A stretch of 64,000 bases of DNA from Diadophis punctatus similis (GCA_023053685.1 JALIGW010000026.1:1419384-1483383), one strand, 5' to 3'; counted from the first letter of the stretch, positions 50,240-61,683 are shown. Numbers and translations are program-made. The notes: generated by a model not told the origin, from the letters alone.

Positions 50240-53200
50240 TGATAGATTATAGATTTTATAGAGTTCTGCCTGGCATAATTTAGCCCTGGCAATGGTTCTT
50301 AGAACCAGAAAGAAAACCTCAATGCCCCTTTTTAATGCTAGATCTGGCCAGTAATTGATGATAGATTTTATCCCTTTTTTGCCTGGCATAATTTAGCCCT
50401 GGCAATGGTTCTTAGAACCAGAAAGAAAACCTCAACGGCCCTTTTTAATTCTAGGTATGGCCAGTAAATGATAATAGATTTTATACCTTTTTTGCCTGGT
50501 GTAATTTAGCCCTGGCAATGGTTCTTAGAACCAGAAAGAAAACCTCAATGGCCCTTTTTAATGCTAGATCTGGCCAGTAATTGATGATAGATTTTATCCC
50601 TTTTTTGCCTGGCATAATTTAGCCCTGGCAATGGTTCTTAGAACCAGAAAGAAAACCTCAATGGCCCTTTTTAATTCTAGGTATGGCCAGTAAATGATAA
50701 TAGATTTTATACCTTTTTTGCCTGGTGTAATTTAGCCCTGGCAATGGTTCTTAGAACCAGAAAGAAAACCTCAATGGCCCTTTTTAATGCTAGATCTGGC
50801 CAGTAATTGATGATAGATTTTATCCCTTTTTTGCCTGGCATAATTTAGCCCTGGCAATGGTTCTTAGAACCAGAAAGAAAACCTCAATGGCCCTTTTTAA
50901 TTCAAGGTATGGCCAGTAATTGATAATAGATTTTATACCTTTTTTGCCTGGTGTAATTTAGCCCTGGCAATGGTTCTTAGAACCAGAAAGAAAACCTCAA
51001 TGGCCCTTTTTAATTCTAGGTATGGCCAGTAATTGATAATACATTTTATACCTTTTTTGCCTGGCATAATTTAGCCCTGGCAATGGTTCTTAGAACCAGA
51101 AGGAAAACCTCAACGGCCCTTTTTAATGCTAGGTATGGCCAGAAATTGATAATAGATTTTATACGTTTTTTGCCTGGCATAATTTAGCCCCGGCAATGGT
51201 TCTTAGAACCAGAAAGAAAACCTCAACGGCCCTTTTTAATTCTAGGTATGGCCAGTAATTGATAATAGATTTTATACCTTTTTTGCCTGGCGTAATTTAG
51301 CCCTGGCAATGGTTCTTAGAACCAGAAAGAAAACCTCAATGGCCCTTTTTAATGCTAGATCTGGCCAGTAATTGATGATAGATTTTATCCCTTTTTTGCC
51401 TGGCATAATTTAGCCCTGGCAATGGTTCTTAGAACCAGAAAGAAAACCTCAACGGCCCTTTTTAATTCTAGGTATGGCCAGTAAGTGATAATAGATTTTA
51501 TACCTTTTTTGCCTGGCATAATTTAGCCCAGGCAATGGTTCTTAGAACCAGAAAGAAAACCTCAACGGCCCTTTTTAATGCTAGATCTGGCCAGTAATTG
51601 ATGATAGATTTTATCCCTTTTTTGCCTGGCATAATTTAGCCCTGGCAATGGTTCTTAGAACCAGAAAGAAAACCTCAACGGCCCTTTTTAATTCTAGGTA
51701 TGGCCAGTAAATGATAACAGATTTTATCCCTTTTTTTCCTGGCATAATTTAGCCCTGGCAATGGTTCTTAGAACCAGAACGAAAACCTCAACGGCCCTTT
51801 TTAATGGTAGATCTGGCCAATAATTGATGATAGATTTTATCCCTTTTTTGCCTGGCATAATTTAGCCCCGGCAATGGTTCTTAGAACCAGAAAGAAAACC
51901 TCAATGGCCCTTTTTAATTCTAGGTATGGCCAGTAAATGATAATAGATTTTATCCCTTTTTTGCCTGGCATAATTTAGCCCTGGCAATGGTTCTTAGAAC
52001 CAGAAAGAAAACCTCAATGACCCTTTTTAATGCTAGGTATGGCCAGTAATTGATGATAGATTTTATCCCTTTTTTGCCTGGCATAATTTAGCTGCGGCAA
52101 TGGTTGTTAGAACCAGAAAGAAAACCTCAACGCCCCGTTTAAATTCTAGGTATGGCCAGTAATTGATGATAGATTTTATTCCTTTTTTGCCTGGCATAAT
52201 TTAGCCCTGGCAATTGTTCTTAGAACCAGAAAGAAAACCTCAATGGCCCTTTTTAATTCTAGGTATGGCCAGTAAATGATAATAGATTTTATACCTTTTT
52301 TGCCTGGTGTAATTTAGCCCTGGCAATGGTTCTTAGAACCAGAAAGAAAACCTCAATGGCCCTTTTTAATGCTAGATCTGGCCAGTAATTGATGATAGAT
52401 TTTATCCCTTTTTTGCCTGGCATAATTTAGCCCTGGCAATGGTTCTTAGAACCAGAAAGAAAACCTCAATGGCCCTTTTTAATTCTAGGTATGGCCAGTA
52501 AATGATAATAGATTTTATACCTTTTTTGCCTGGTGTAATTTAGCCCTGGCAATGGTTCTTAGAACCAGAAAGAAAACCTCAATGGCCCTTTTTAATGCTA
52601 GATCTGGCCAGTAATTGATGATAGATTTTATCCCTTTTTTGCCTGGCATAATTTAGCCCTGGCAATGGTTCTTAGAACCAGAAAGAAAACCTCAATGGCC
52701 CTTTTTAATTCAAGGTATGGCCAGTAATTGATAATAGATTTTATACCTTTTTTGCCTGGTGTAATTTAGCCCTGGCAATGGTTCTTAGAACCAGAAAGAA
52801 AACCTCAATGGCCCTTTTTAATTCTAGGTATGGCCAGTAATTGATAATACATTTTATACCTTTTTTGCCTGGCATAATTTAGCCCTGGCAATGGTTCTTA
52901 GAACCAGAAGGAAAACCTCAACGGCCCTTTTTAATGCTAGGTATGGCCAGAAATTGATAATAGATTTTATACGTTTTTTGCCTGGCATAATTTAGCCCCG
53001 GCAATGGTTCTTAGAACCAGAAAGAAAACCTCAACGGCCCTTTTTAATTCTAGGTATGGCCAGTAATTGATAATAGATTTTATACCTTTTTTGCCTGGCG
53101 TAATTTAGCCCTGGCAATGGTTCTTAGAACCAGAAAGAAAACCTCAATGGCCCTTTTTAATGCTAGATCTGGCCAGTAATTGATGATAGATTTTATCCCT

Positions 53201-55230
53201 TTTTTGCCTGGCATAATTTAGCCCTGGCAATGGTTCTTAGAACCAGAAAGAAAACCTCAACGGCCCTTTTTAATTCTAGGTATGGCCAGTAAGTGATAAT
53301 AGATTTTATACCTTTTTTGCCTGGCATAATTTAGCCCTGGCAATGGTTCTTAGAACCAGAAAGAAAACCTCAACGGCCCTTTTTAATGCTAGATCTGGCC
53401 AGTAATTGATGATAGATTTTATCCCTTTTTTGCCTGGCATAATTTAGCCCTGGCAATGGTTCTTAGAACCAGAAAGAAAACCTCAACGGCCCTTTTTAAT
53501 TCTAGGTATGGCCAGTAAATGATAACAGATTTTATCCCTTTTTTTCCTGGCATAATTTAGCCCTGGCAATGGTTCTTAGAACCAGAACGAAAACCTCAAC
53601 GGCCCTTTTTAATGGTAGATCTGGCCAATAATTGATGATAGATTTTATCCCTTTTTTGCCTGGCATAATTTAGCCCCGGCAATGGTTCTTAGAACCAGAA
53701 AGAAAACCTCAATGGCCCTTTTTAATTCTAGGTATGGCCAGTAAATGATAATAGATTTTATCCCTTTTTTGCCTGGCATAATTTAGCCCTGGCAATGGTT
53801 CTTAGAACCAGAAAGAAAACCTCAATGACCCTTTTTAATGCTAGGTATGGCCAGTAATTGATGATAGATTTTATCCCTTTTTTGCCTGGCATAATTTAGC
53901 TGCGGCAATGGTTGTTAGAACCAGAAAGAAAACCTCAACGCCCCGTTTAAATTCTAGGTATGGCCAGTAATTGATGATAGATTTTATTCCTTTTTTGCCT
54001 GGCATAATTTAGCCCTGGCAATTGTTCTTAGAACCAGAAAGAAAACCTCAATGGCCCTTTTTAATTCTAGGTATGGCCAGTAATTGATAATACATTTTAT
54101 ACCTTTTTTGCTTGGCATAATTTAGCCCTGGCAATGGTTCTTAGAACCAGAACGAAAACCTCAACGGCCCTTTTTAATTCTAGGTATGGCCAGAAATTGA
54201 TAATAGATTTTATACGTTTTTTGCCTGGCATAATTTAGCCCCGGCAATGGTTCTTAGAACCAGAAGGAAAACCTCAACGGCCCTTTTTAATGCTAGGTCT
54301 GGCCAGTAATTGATGATAGATGTTATCCCTTTTTTGCCTGGCATAATTTAGCCCTGGCAATGGTTCTTAGAACCAGAAAGAAAACCTCAATGGCCCTTTT
54401 TAATTCAAGGTATGGCCAGTAATTGATAATAGATTTTATACCTTTTTTGCCTGGTGTAATTTAGCCCTGGCAATGGTTCTTAGAACCAGAACGAAAACCT
54501 CAACGACCCTTTTTAATTCTAGGTATGGCCAGTAATTGATGATAGATTTTATCCCTTTTTTGCCTGGCATAATTGAGCCCTGGCAATGGTTCTTAGAACC
54601 AGAAGGAAAACCTCAACGGCCCTTTTTAATGCTAGGTCTGGCCAGTAATTGATGATAGATTTTATCCCTTTTTTGCCTGGTGTAATTTAGCCCTGGCAAT
54701 GGTTCTTAGAACCAGAACGAAAACCTCAACGGCCCTTTTTAATTCTAGGTATGGCCAGTAATTGATAATAGATTTTATACCTTTTTTGCCTGGTATAATT
54801 TAGCCCTGGCAATGGTTCTTAGAACCAGAAAGAAAACCTCAACGGCCCTTTTTAATGCTAAGTCTGGCCAGAAATTGATGATAGATTTTATCCCTTTTTT
54901 GCCTGGCGTAATTGAGCCCTGGCAATGGTTCTTAGAATCAGAAGGAAAACCTCAACGGCCCTTTTTAATGCTAGGTCTGGCCAGTAATTGATTATAGATT
55001 TTATACCTTTTTTGCCTGGCATAATTTAGCCCCGGCGATGGTTCTTAGAACCAGAAAGAAAACCTCAATGGCCCTTTTTAATTCTAGGTTTGGCCGTTGA
55101 TTGATGATAGATTTTATCCCTTTTTTGCCTGGCATAATTTAGCCCTGGCAATGGTTCTTAGAACCAGAAATAAAACCTCAATGGCCCTTTTTAATTCTAG
55201 GTGTGGCCGTTGATGTATAAAAGATTTTAT
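50240..55230 (+). repeat. 113-bp tandem array, about 44 copies
   Basis: GGCAATGGTTCTTAGAACC recurs every 113 bp from 50,288 to 55,147. Each monomer contains GGTTCTTAGAACC (an inverted repeat around one base), an AAACCTCAAYGGCCCTTTTT stretch, TGGCCAGTAATTGAT and CTTTTTTGCCTGGCATAATT. Monomers differ by a few percent. If exon A1 is used, the array is intronic, because the A1 acceptor region is itself a modified monomer end. Confidence 0.95.
50450..54080 (+). repeat. Higher-order repeat: two copies of a 16-monomer block (1,808 bp)
   Basis: Rare variants recur exactly 1,808 bp apart, which is 16 times 113. TTAGCTGCGGCAATGG is at 52,089 and 53,897. AGGAAAACCTCAACGG with the nearby ATACGTTTTT is at 51,101 and 52,909. 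The second block begins near 52,260. A few point differences separate the copies. Confidence 0.9.
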
Positions 55231-55248
55231 AGTTTTCTAGCTTTGCAG

Positions 55249-55422
55249 ACTGAGAGGAGGAACAAATGAACTCCTGCTGACAACTTTTCCTTGGAAGAGA
55301 CAACGCTTACTGGGCACAGCAGAAGAAGAAAGAAAAGTGAAAGAAGAAGCAAGAAAGCAAGAAAATGTCTCCAGCCCAAGACAGTTAGCCTTCAGCTGTT
55401 ATGTCGTCTTCTACGCTGGGAG
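55249..55422 (+). other. Candidate exon A1
   Basis: Acceptor TTTTCTAGCTTTGCAG and donor GGGAG/GTAAGT enclose 174 bp starting ACTGAGAGGAGGAACAAATG, with a purine-rich AGAAG-type middle. Short ATG frames close at once. Confidence 0.45.
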
Positions 55423-55626
55423 GTAAGTTTTGTTGTGTCTTAGAGTCTCCCAAGATTTTAGGATATGGGTGGGGTTGGTTTTTAACTATTTTATGCTAGG
55501 TACGTTTCCTAGGTAAGTAAGGGTAACCCTGCATATGAGGTAATAGTAACCACTGAGTATTGTGTATTCTTAGGAGTAAAACTGCAGTGGCAACTGAAGT
55601 AACGTTGATTTTTTTTAATCTCAAAG

Positions 55627-55775
55627 GCATATACTACACCATGTTAGAAGACAGACGATTGAATTGTCAGCCTGCAGTGTTGGTGGTAAAAATAGAAGAA
55701 CGAATGGAAAGCAAGAATACATAACATCTTCACCAAGAATGATACTTCACCAAGTAAATCAAAAGTGACCTATAG
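55627..55775 (+). other. Candidate exon B1
   Basis: Acceptor TTTTTTTAATCTCAAAG, then GCATATACTACACCATG and a tail ending GTGACCTATAG. No clear donor at its end, so it may be inactive. Confidence 0.3.
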
Positions 55776-56130
55776 ATATTAGATTTCATACCTTTCTGGC
55801 GTGCCATAAATTTAGCCCCGGCGATTGATATTAGAACCAGAAAGAAATGGCCCTTTTTAATTCTAGGTGTGGCCAGTAATTTATAATAGATTTTATACCT
55901 TTTTCCCCTGGCATAATTTAGCCCTGGCAATGGTTCTTAGAACCAGAAAGAAAACTTCAACGGCATTTTTTAATGTGAGCTATAGCCGTTGATTGATTAT
56001 AGATTTTATAGATTTCTGCCTGGCATAATTTAGCCCTGGCAATGGCTCTTAGAACCAGAAAGAAAACCTCAACAGCCTTTTTCTAATGCTAGATGTGGCT
56101 GTTGATGTATAAAAGATCTTATAGTTTTCT
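55776..56130 (+). repeat. Three diverged 113-bp monomers between exon modules
   Basis: Monomer landmarks near 55,815, 55,923 and 56,038, with more substitutions than in the main array. Confidence 0.75.
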
Positions 56131-56140
56131 AGCTTTGCAG

Positions 56141-56314
56141 ACTGAGAGGAGGAACAAATGAACTCCTGCTGACAACTTTTCCTTGGAAGAGACAACGCTT
56201 ACTGGGCACAGTAGAAGAAGAAAGAAAAGTGAAAGAAGAAGCAAGAAAGCAAGAAAATGTCTCCAGCCCAAGACTGTTAGCCTTCAGCTGTTATGTCGTC
56301 TTCTACGCTGGGAG
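56141..56314 (+). other. Candidate exon A2
   Basis: Nearly identical in length and sequence to A1 (174 bp), with acceptor CTAGCTTTGCAG and donor GGGAG/GTAAGT. Confidence 0.45.
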
Positions 56315-56504
56315 GTAAGTTTTGTTGTGTCTTAGAGTCTCCCAAGATTTTAGGATATGGGTGGGGTTGGTTTTTAACTATTTTATGCTAGGTAAGTAAG
56401 GGTAACCCTGAATATGAGGTAATAGTAACCACTGAGTATTGTGCATTCTTAAGAGTAAAACTCCAGTGGCAACTCAAGTAATGTTGATTTCTTTTATCTC
56501 AAAG

Positions 56505-56612
56505 GTATGTACTACAACCATGGTAAAAATAGAAGAACGAATGGAAAGCAAGAATGAATAACATCTTCACCAAGAATGATACTTCACCAAGTAAATCAAA
56601 AGTGACCTATAG
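56505..56612 (+). other. Candidate exon B2
   Basis: Acceptor TTTTATCTCAAAG, body shorter than B1 and B3 by an internal deletion, ending GTGACCTATAG. Confidence 0.3.
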
Positions 56613-56639
56613 ATGATAGATTTCATACCTTTCTGGCCT

Positions 56640-57065
56640 GGCATAAATTTAGCCCCGGCGATGGTTCTTAGAACCAGAACGAAAACCTCAACGGCCCTTT
56701 TTAATTCTAGGTGTGGCCAGTAATTGATAATAGATTTTATATCTTTTTTGCCTGGCATAATTTAGCCCTGGCAATGGTTCTTAGAACCAGAAAGAAAACC
56801 TCAACGGCCCTTTTTAATTCTAGGTGTGGCCAGTAATTGATAATAGATTTTATATCTTTTTTGCCGGGCATAATTTAGCCCTGGCAATGGTTCTTAGAAC
56901 CAGAACGAAAACCTCAACGGCCCTTTTTAATTCTAGGTGTGGCCAGTAATTGATAATAGATGTTATATCTTTTTTCCCTGGCATAATTTAGCCCCGGCAA
57001 TGGTTCTTAGAACCAGAAAGAAAACCCCAATGGCCATTTTTAATGCTACGGGTGGCCGGTGATCT
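56640..57065 (+). repeat. Four 113-bp monomers
   Basis: Monomer landmarks near 56,660, 56,770, 56,884 and 56,996. The internal copies resemble each other more than the main array. Confidence 0.85.
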
Positions 57066-57089
57066 ATAGAAGATTTTAGAACTTCTGAG

Positions 57090-57242
57090 ACTGAGGGGAG
57101 GAACAAGTGCATGCCACCTGCTAAATGTTCTTGGAAAGAGACAACCCTTGTTCGGCATGGCAGAGGAAGAAACAGAGGAAGGAAAAAGAGGAAGAAAATG
57201 TCCTGTTAGCCTTCGGCTGCGATGTGGCCTCTATGCTGTGAA
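57090..57242 (+). other. Candidate exon A3
   Basis: Diverged copy of A1/A2 (153 bp), weaker acceptor GAACTTCTGAG but good donor GTGAA/GTAAGT. Confidence 0.35.
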
Positions 57243-57429
57243 GTAAGTTGAGTTGAGACTTGTATTCTTCAAAGTTTGGGGATAATGGAGGGAGGGGATG
57301 GTCTTCCACTAACTGATAGCCCCCTTTGCCCAGGCCAGTAAGGGTAACCCCTGCATCTGAGGTAATAGTGTATTCTTAGGAGTGATATTCCCATGGCAGC
57401 TGCAGTAACATTGATTTTTTATCTCAAAG

Positions 57430-57594
57430 GCGTGTGGTACAACCTCTTAGAAGAGAGAAGACTGAGTTGTCCGCCTCCAGTGTTGATGGTGAGAATAGAA
57501 GAAAGAATGGAAAGCAAGAATGAATATGATCTTCGCCAAGAATGCAACTTTACCCAGTCAATCAAAACTGACCTGTAGAAAAATCACTGAAATT
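57430..57594 (+). other. Candidate exon B3
   Basis: Acceptor TTTTTTATCTCAAAG, 165-bp body with GAACTGACCTGTAG-like end and a donor AAATT/GTAAGC. The best formed B copy. Confidence 0.4.
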
Positions 57595-58060
57595 GTAAGC
57601 CACTTTGATTAACACACCATACTACACATTTTAATGCTGTCTGTGTCTGTTGATAGATAATAGAATTTTAGCCATGGCTTTTAGACCCAGAAAGAAAAGG
57701 TCTAGTACTCTTTTTAAAGAGTTTTATATAAGATCCCATGATTTTCTTGCCTTTTGGCTATTAGACCAGGCAATGGTTCTTAAAACCAAGAAGAATGTCT
57801 CTGGCCCTCTCTAATGCTAGGTGTGGTCAGTGATTCTTAAAGTAGCAATTAGTTATTTGGTATGGTATAATGTTAGCCATAGCTGTAGTTCTTAGAATTT
57901 GAGAAGGCCCCCAAAGCATCCCACATACCAACATAGATATGGAAATGATAGGGAGTTGATGGGGTGCGTTTTTTGGGGAGAAAGGCTGCACTGTTCCTGA
58001 TTCCATCTGTGCTCAGACCCCCACGCATGATGGTGGAAATGCCACGGCGCCCCTGGTGGA
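57595..58060 (+). other. Segment between exon B3 and the 107-bp array
   Basis: Weak monomer relics (GGCAATGGTTCTTAAAACC near 57,768). A partial CTCF-like sequence GGCGCCCCTGGTGG lies at 58,046-58,059. Confidence 0.5.
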
Positions 58061-59690
58061 GCAGGAGACCTTCCAGTCCCTGAGCGAGCGGTAAGAGCGA
58101 ATCACACTGGGGGAGTCTAGAGCGCTCAGAGAGAAGGCTCTCCCAGTCCCTGAGGATCCCTAAATGGGTCAAACTGGTTCCAGTCCTTGAGCGAGCGGTG
58201 AGTGCGAATCACACTGGAAGAGTCCAGAGCGCTCAGAGAGAAGGCTCTCCCAGTCCCTGAGGATCCCTAAATGGGTCAAACTGGTTCCAGTCCTTGAGCG
58301 AGCGGTGAGTGCGAATCACACTGGAAGAGTCCAGAGCGCTCAGAGAGAAGGCTCTCCCAGTCCCTGAGGATCCCTAAATGGGTCAAACTGATTCCAGTCC
58401 CTGAGCGAGCGGTGAGTGCGAATCACACTGGGGGAGTCCAGAGCACTCAGAGAGAAGGCTCTCCCAGTCCCTGAAGATTCCCAAATGGGTCAAACTGGTT
58501 CCAGTCCCTGAGCGAGCGGTGAGTGCGAATCACACTGGGGGAGTCCAGAGCGCTCAGAGAGAAGGCTCTCCCAGTCCCTGAAGATTCCCAAATGGGTCAA
58601 ACTGGTTCCAGTCCCTGAGCGAGCGGTGAGTGCGAATCACACTGGAAGAGTCTAGAGCGCTCAGAGAGAAGGCTCTCCCAGTCCCTGAGGATCCCTAAAT
58701 GGGTCAAACTGGTTCCAGTCCTTGAGCGAGCGGTGAGTGCGAATCACACTGGAAGAGTCCAGAGCGCTCAGAGAGAAGGCTCTCCCAGTCCCTGAGGATC
58801 CCTAAATGGGTCAAACTGGTTCCAGTCCTTGAGCGAGCGGTGAGTGCGAATCACACTGGAAGAGTCCAGAGCGCTCAGAGAGAAGGCTCTCCCAGTCCCT
58901 GAGGATCCCTAAATGGGTCAAACTGGTTCCAGTCCTTGAGCGAGCGGTGAGTGCGAATCACACTGGAAGAGTCCAGAGCGCTCAGAGAGAAGGCTCTCCC
59001 AGTCCCTGAGGATCCCTAAATGGGTCAAACTGGTTCCAGTCCTTGAGCGAGCGGTGAGTGCGAATCACACTGGAAGAGTCCAGAGCGCTCAGAGAGAAGG
59101 CTCTCCCAGTCCCTGAGGATCCCTAAATGGGTCAAACTGGTTCCAGTCCTTGAGCGAGCGGTGAGGGTGAATCACACTGGAAGAGTCCAGAGCGCTCAGA
59201 GAGAAGGCTCTCCCAGTCCCTGAGGATCCCTAAATGGGTCAAACTGGTTCCAGTCCTTGAGCGAGCGGTGAGTGCGAATCACACTGGGGGAGTCTAGAGC
59301 GCTCAGAGAGAAGGCTCTCCCAGTCCCTGAGGATCCCTAAATGGGTCAAACTGGTTCCAGTCCTTGAGCGAGCGTTGAGGGCGAAATACACTGGAAGAGT
59401 CCAGAGCGCTCAGAGAGAAGGCTCTCCCAGTCCCTGAAGATTCCCAAATGGGTCAAACTGGTTCCAGTCCTTGAGCGAGCGTTGAGGGCGAAATTCACTG
59501 GAAGAGTCCAGAGCGCTCAGAGAGAAGGCTCTCCCAGTCCCTGAGGATCCCTAAATGGGTCAAACTGGTTCCAGTCCTTGAGCGAGCGGTGAGTGCGAAT
59601 CACACTGGGGGAGTCTAGAGCGCTCAGAGAGAAGGCTCTCCCAGTCCCTGAGGATCCCCAAATGGGTCTCAAACTGGAAGGATCCTTTTT
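58060..59690 (+). repeat. 107-bp tandem array, 15 copies
   Basis: GAGCGAGCGGTGAG (first copy GAGCGAGCGGTAAG) recurs every 107 bp from 58,082 to 59,580. Each monomer contains the palindrome GAGCGCTC, a perfect hairpin GAGAG-AAGG-CTCTC, CAGTCCCTGAGGATCCC and a donor-like GCG/GTGAGT. Copies are nearly identical, indicating recent homogenisation. Confidence 0.95.
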
Positions 59691-60130
59691 GCTCACCAGT
59701 CCTGCTCCTTCACATTCTTAGAAATAAGTTCAGTAGCAGCCAAATCTGTTAGAACCCAAAGTAAACCTCGTGGCGTTCTTTAATACGAGTTATTGCCATC
59801 TCAATAAATTAATAAGTCCTCTTTTGCTAGGCTGAGGCATTAGGTCCTGGAACTGGTAAGTAAATCTGTGCGGCCCTTTTTAATTCTATAAGTGGCCGTT
59901 GTAGTCCTGAGTAGATTTCTTGCCTGGCTTAATTTAGGTATGATGTTGGTTCTTAGAACCAGAAAACATCCTAACGGCCCTTTTTAATGCTAAGTGTGCC
60001 GGGGATTTATAATAGATTTTATAGTTTTCTGCCTGGCATAAATTTAGCCATGGCAATTGTTCTTAGAACCAGAAAAAAAAAAGGCCTCAAAGGTTCTTTT
60101 TAATGTTAGGTGTAGCCAGTTATTGATAAA
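59691..60130 (+). repeat. Diverged 113-bp monomers at the array exit
   Basis: Landmarks GGTTCTTAGAACCAGAAAA near 59,947 and TGTTCTTAGAACCAGAAAAA near 60,059. The first part (59,691-59,760) parallels 49,925-49,995. Confidence 0.7.
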
Positions 60131-60829
60131 ATGTTTCTAGTTTTCCACCTTAGAATAATTTTAGCCTGGGCTGTGGTTGAAAATGTATGTTGTTTTCGAC
60201 TGGTAAATGTTAATCATGACACACAGTATGTGGCCCTCACCTCAAGAATTTTGATTTCTTTTGTCACACACATTTGTCGTCCTTTTATTCCTGAAATATC
60301 TCTAAATGGGATTCAGGCTTGGTAATATTCTGTATGACATGTATTTTTTGGAATGCAGCTGAGTTTTACTGAGCGGACTTACTATTGTTAAGTAGCTGTG
60401 ATGCTTATGGTAGACACGATATTTTATCTGTTGCCTATTTTTAATTCCCTTAATTCCTTAATATCCTTTCATATCATCATCTCTTCTCCAAGAGATACCC
60501 GTTGTGATATTGAAATGTTTGAACATTAAAGTTGTGTTTTCTTTCTTCTGAGAGAAATCTTTCGATGACAGCTGTGGTTTCTTTTACACCTCAGCTTTAA
60601 AAAAAAAAATCAAAAATGTCATTTTAAATGAGTGAACCATTTAACCCATCATTGTATTTTATTGTTGTTTTTGTAATTTTTATGGTTATGTGACTTTTTG
60701 TTATCCTTAAAACATTGGATGATACTTTTATGTATGATCTTTAGGACTGTATTATGATTTGAATGGTTGTACAAACTGTTGCAGCCGGGTTATGGTTGGA
60801 AGATGTGATGTTTACTGTGTTAAAGAAAC
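60131..60829 (+). other. Unique 3' segment, candidate terminal exon
   Basis: AT-rich, non-repetitive, no ORF of note. Its position between the arrays and the poly(A) signal suggests a 3' terminal exon; its acceptor is not placed. Confidence 0.35.
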
Positions 60830-60855
60830 AATAAAGTGTTTGAAACTGTTGTCAA
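60830..60855 (+). terminator. Poly(A) signal of the candidate lncRNA
   Basis: AATAAA at 60,830-60,835 followed by a GT-rich stretch GTGTTTGAAACTGTTGTC. Confidence 0.55.
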
Positions 60856-61159
60856 GTCTGACTTTATTTGTGATCCTGCAATCAGGACCTTGGACCTGTT
60901 GGGCACCCGGCACTTCTGCTCTTTGCTGAAGTCACCAAGGACCATCTTTTGTGAGGATTTGGGGTTTTGGTGTATTCGGAAATGTCCTGTTCTACCAAAA
61001 TAAACCTCCAATGAAATTGTTTTTGCACTTTTCCTACAATTATTTTCCATCTCTCTCATCAATCATCTATTAACCTCCTATCTCTCTTTTATCCAGTCTA
61101 ATTTATCCAATAATCTTTTCTGTTATACCTTAGAAACATAAAATGCCATGGACATACCT

Positions 61160-61480
61160 GGCCACAGGAGGGCAGCAATCCCTGTTTGGCCGCTGTGAGC
61201 TTTCATCAAAGGAAAGAAAGGAAAGAATGAAAATAAGCCACTCCGGGGCTTCTTTGCCAAATGTTACAGCACACACAGTGGCCACAGGAGGGCAGCAATC
61301 CCTGTTTTGCCATCCTCGGTGCCCTATTAGGTAGAAATGAAATTTTAGCTCCTGGAACGAACGTTTCTATTCCCGACAGCCTCTTATCAAAGGAAAGAAA
61401 GGAAAGAATGAAAATAAGCCACTCCGGGGCTTCTTTGCCAAATGTTACAGCACACACACAGTGGCCACAGGAGGGCAAAC
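61160..61480 (+). promoter_or_regulatory. Cluster of three CTCF-like motifs in a small tandem duplication
   Basis: GGCCACAGGAGGGCAGC occurs at 61,160 and 61,280, and a shorter GGCCACAGGAGGGCA near 61,463, all in plus orientation. Between them a block of about 75 bp (CAAAGGAAAGAAAGG to CAGCACACAC) is present twice (61,206 and 61,386). The core matches CCACNAGRKGGCRSY at 14 of 15 positions. Confidence 0.5.
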
Positions 61481-61683
61481 TTCACTGCTTTTTTCGAAAC
61501 TCAGTTTATAATGTATATCCTTTTAATAAAGGTGTACTTTGAGTGCCCCTAGAAAAAAGCACTCAGTTGTAGGAATCCTAACAAATCCCTAGAATTCCTG
61601 GCCAGGGGTTATGGTGAAAGGTGTCCACAGGAGACCGGGCTGCTTGGGGCCAAGGCAATGCAATGGGATTTTAGATTTATTAT

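Larger units (their letters stand above)
47970..60855 (+). ncRNA. Candidate repeat-built long non-coding RNA transcription unit
   Basis: I do not recognise this locus. Between a CpG/CCAAT/TATA-type promoter (47,640-47,969) and a poly(A) signal (60,830) lie about 12.9 kb with no convincing coding sequence. Candidate splice borders are exon 1 ending GAG/GTAATT at 48,141, exon 49,257-49,301, and three diverged copies of an exon A-intron-exon B module (55,249, 56,141 and 57,090 onward) with good AG and GTAAGT borders. The spaces between are tandem arrays of 113-bp and 107-bp monomers. Exon A has early stops in all frames I followed. It sits downstream of TOR1B, in the same orientation, where TOR1A is expected. 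Alternatives are a non-transcribed macrosatellite, or a decayed protein gene swollen by repeats. Transcription is inferred only. Confidence 0.45.

Noticed and set aside
50240..59690. CRISPR-like array
   Set aside because: Monomers are contiguous with no unique spacers, and the context is a vertebrate genome.
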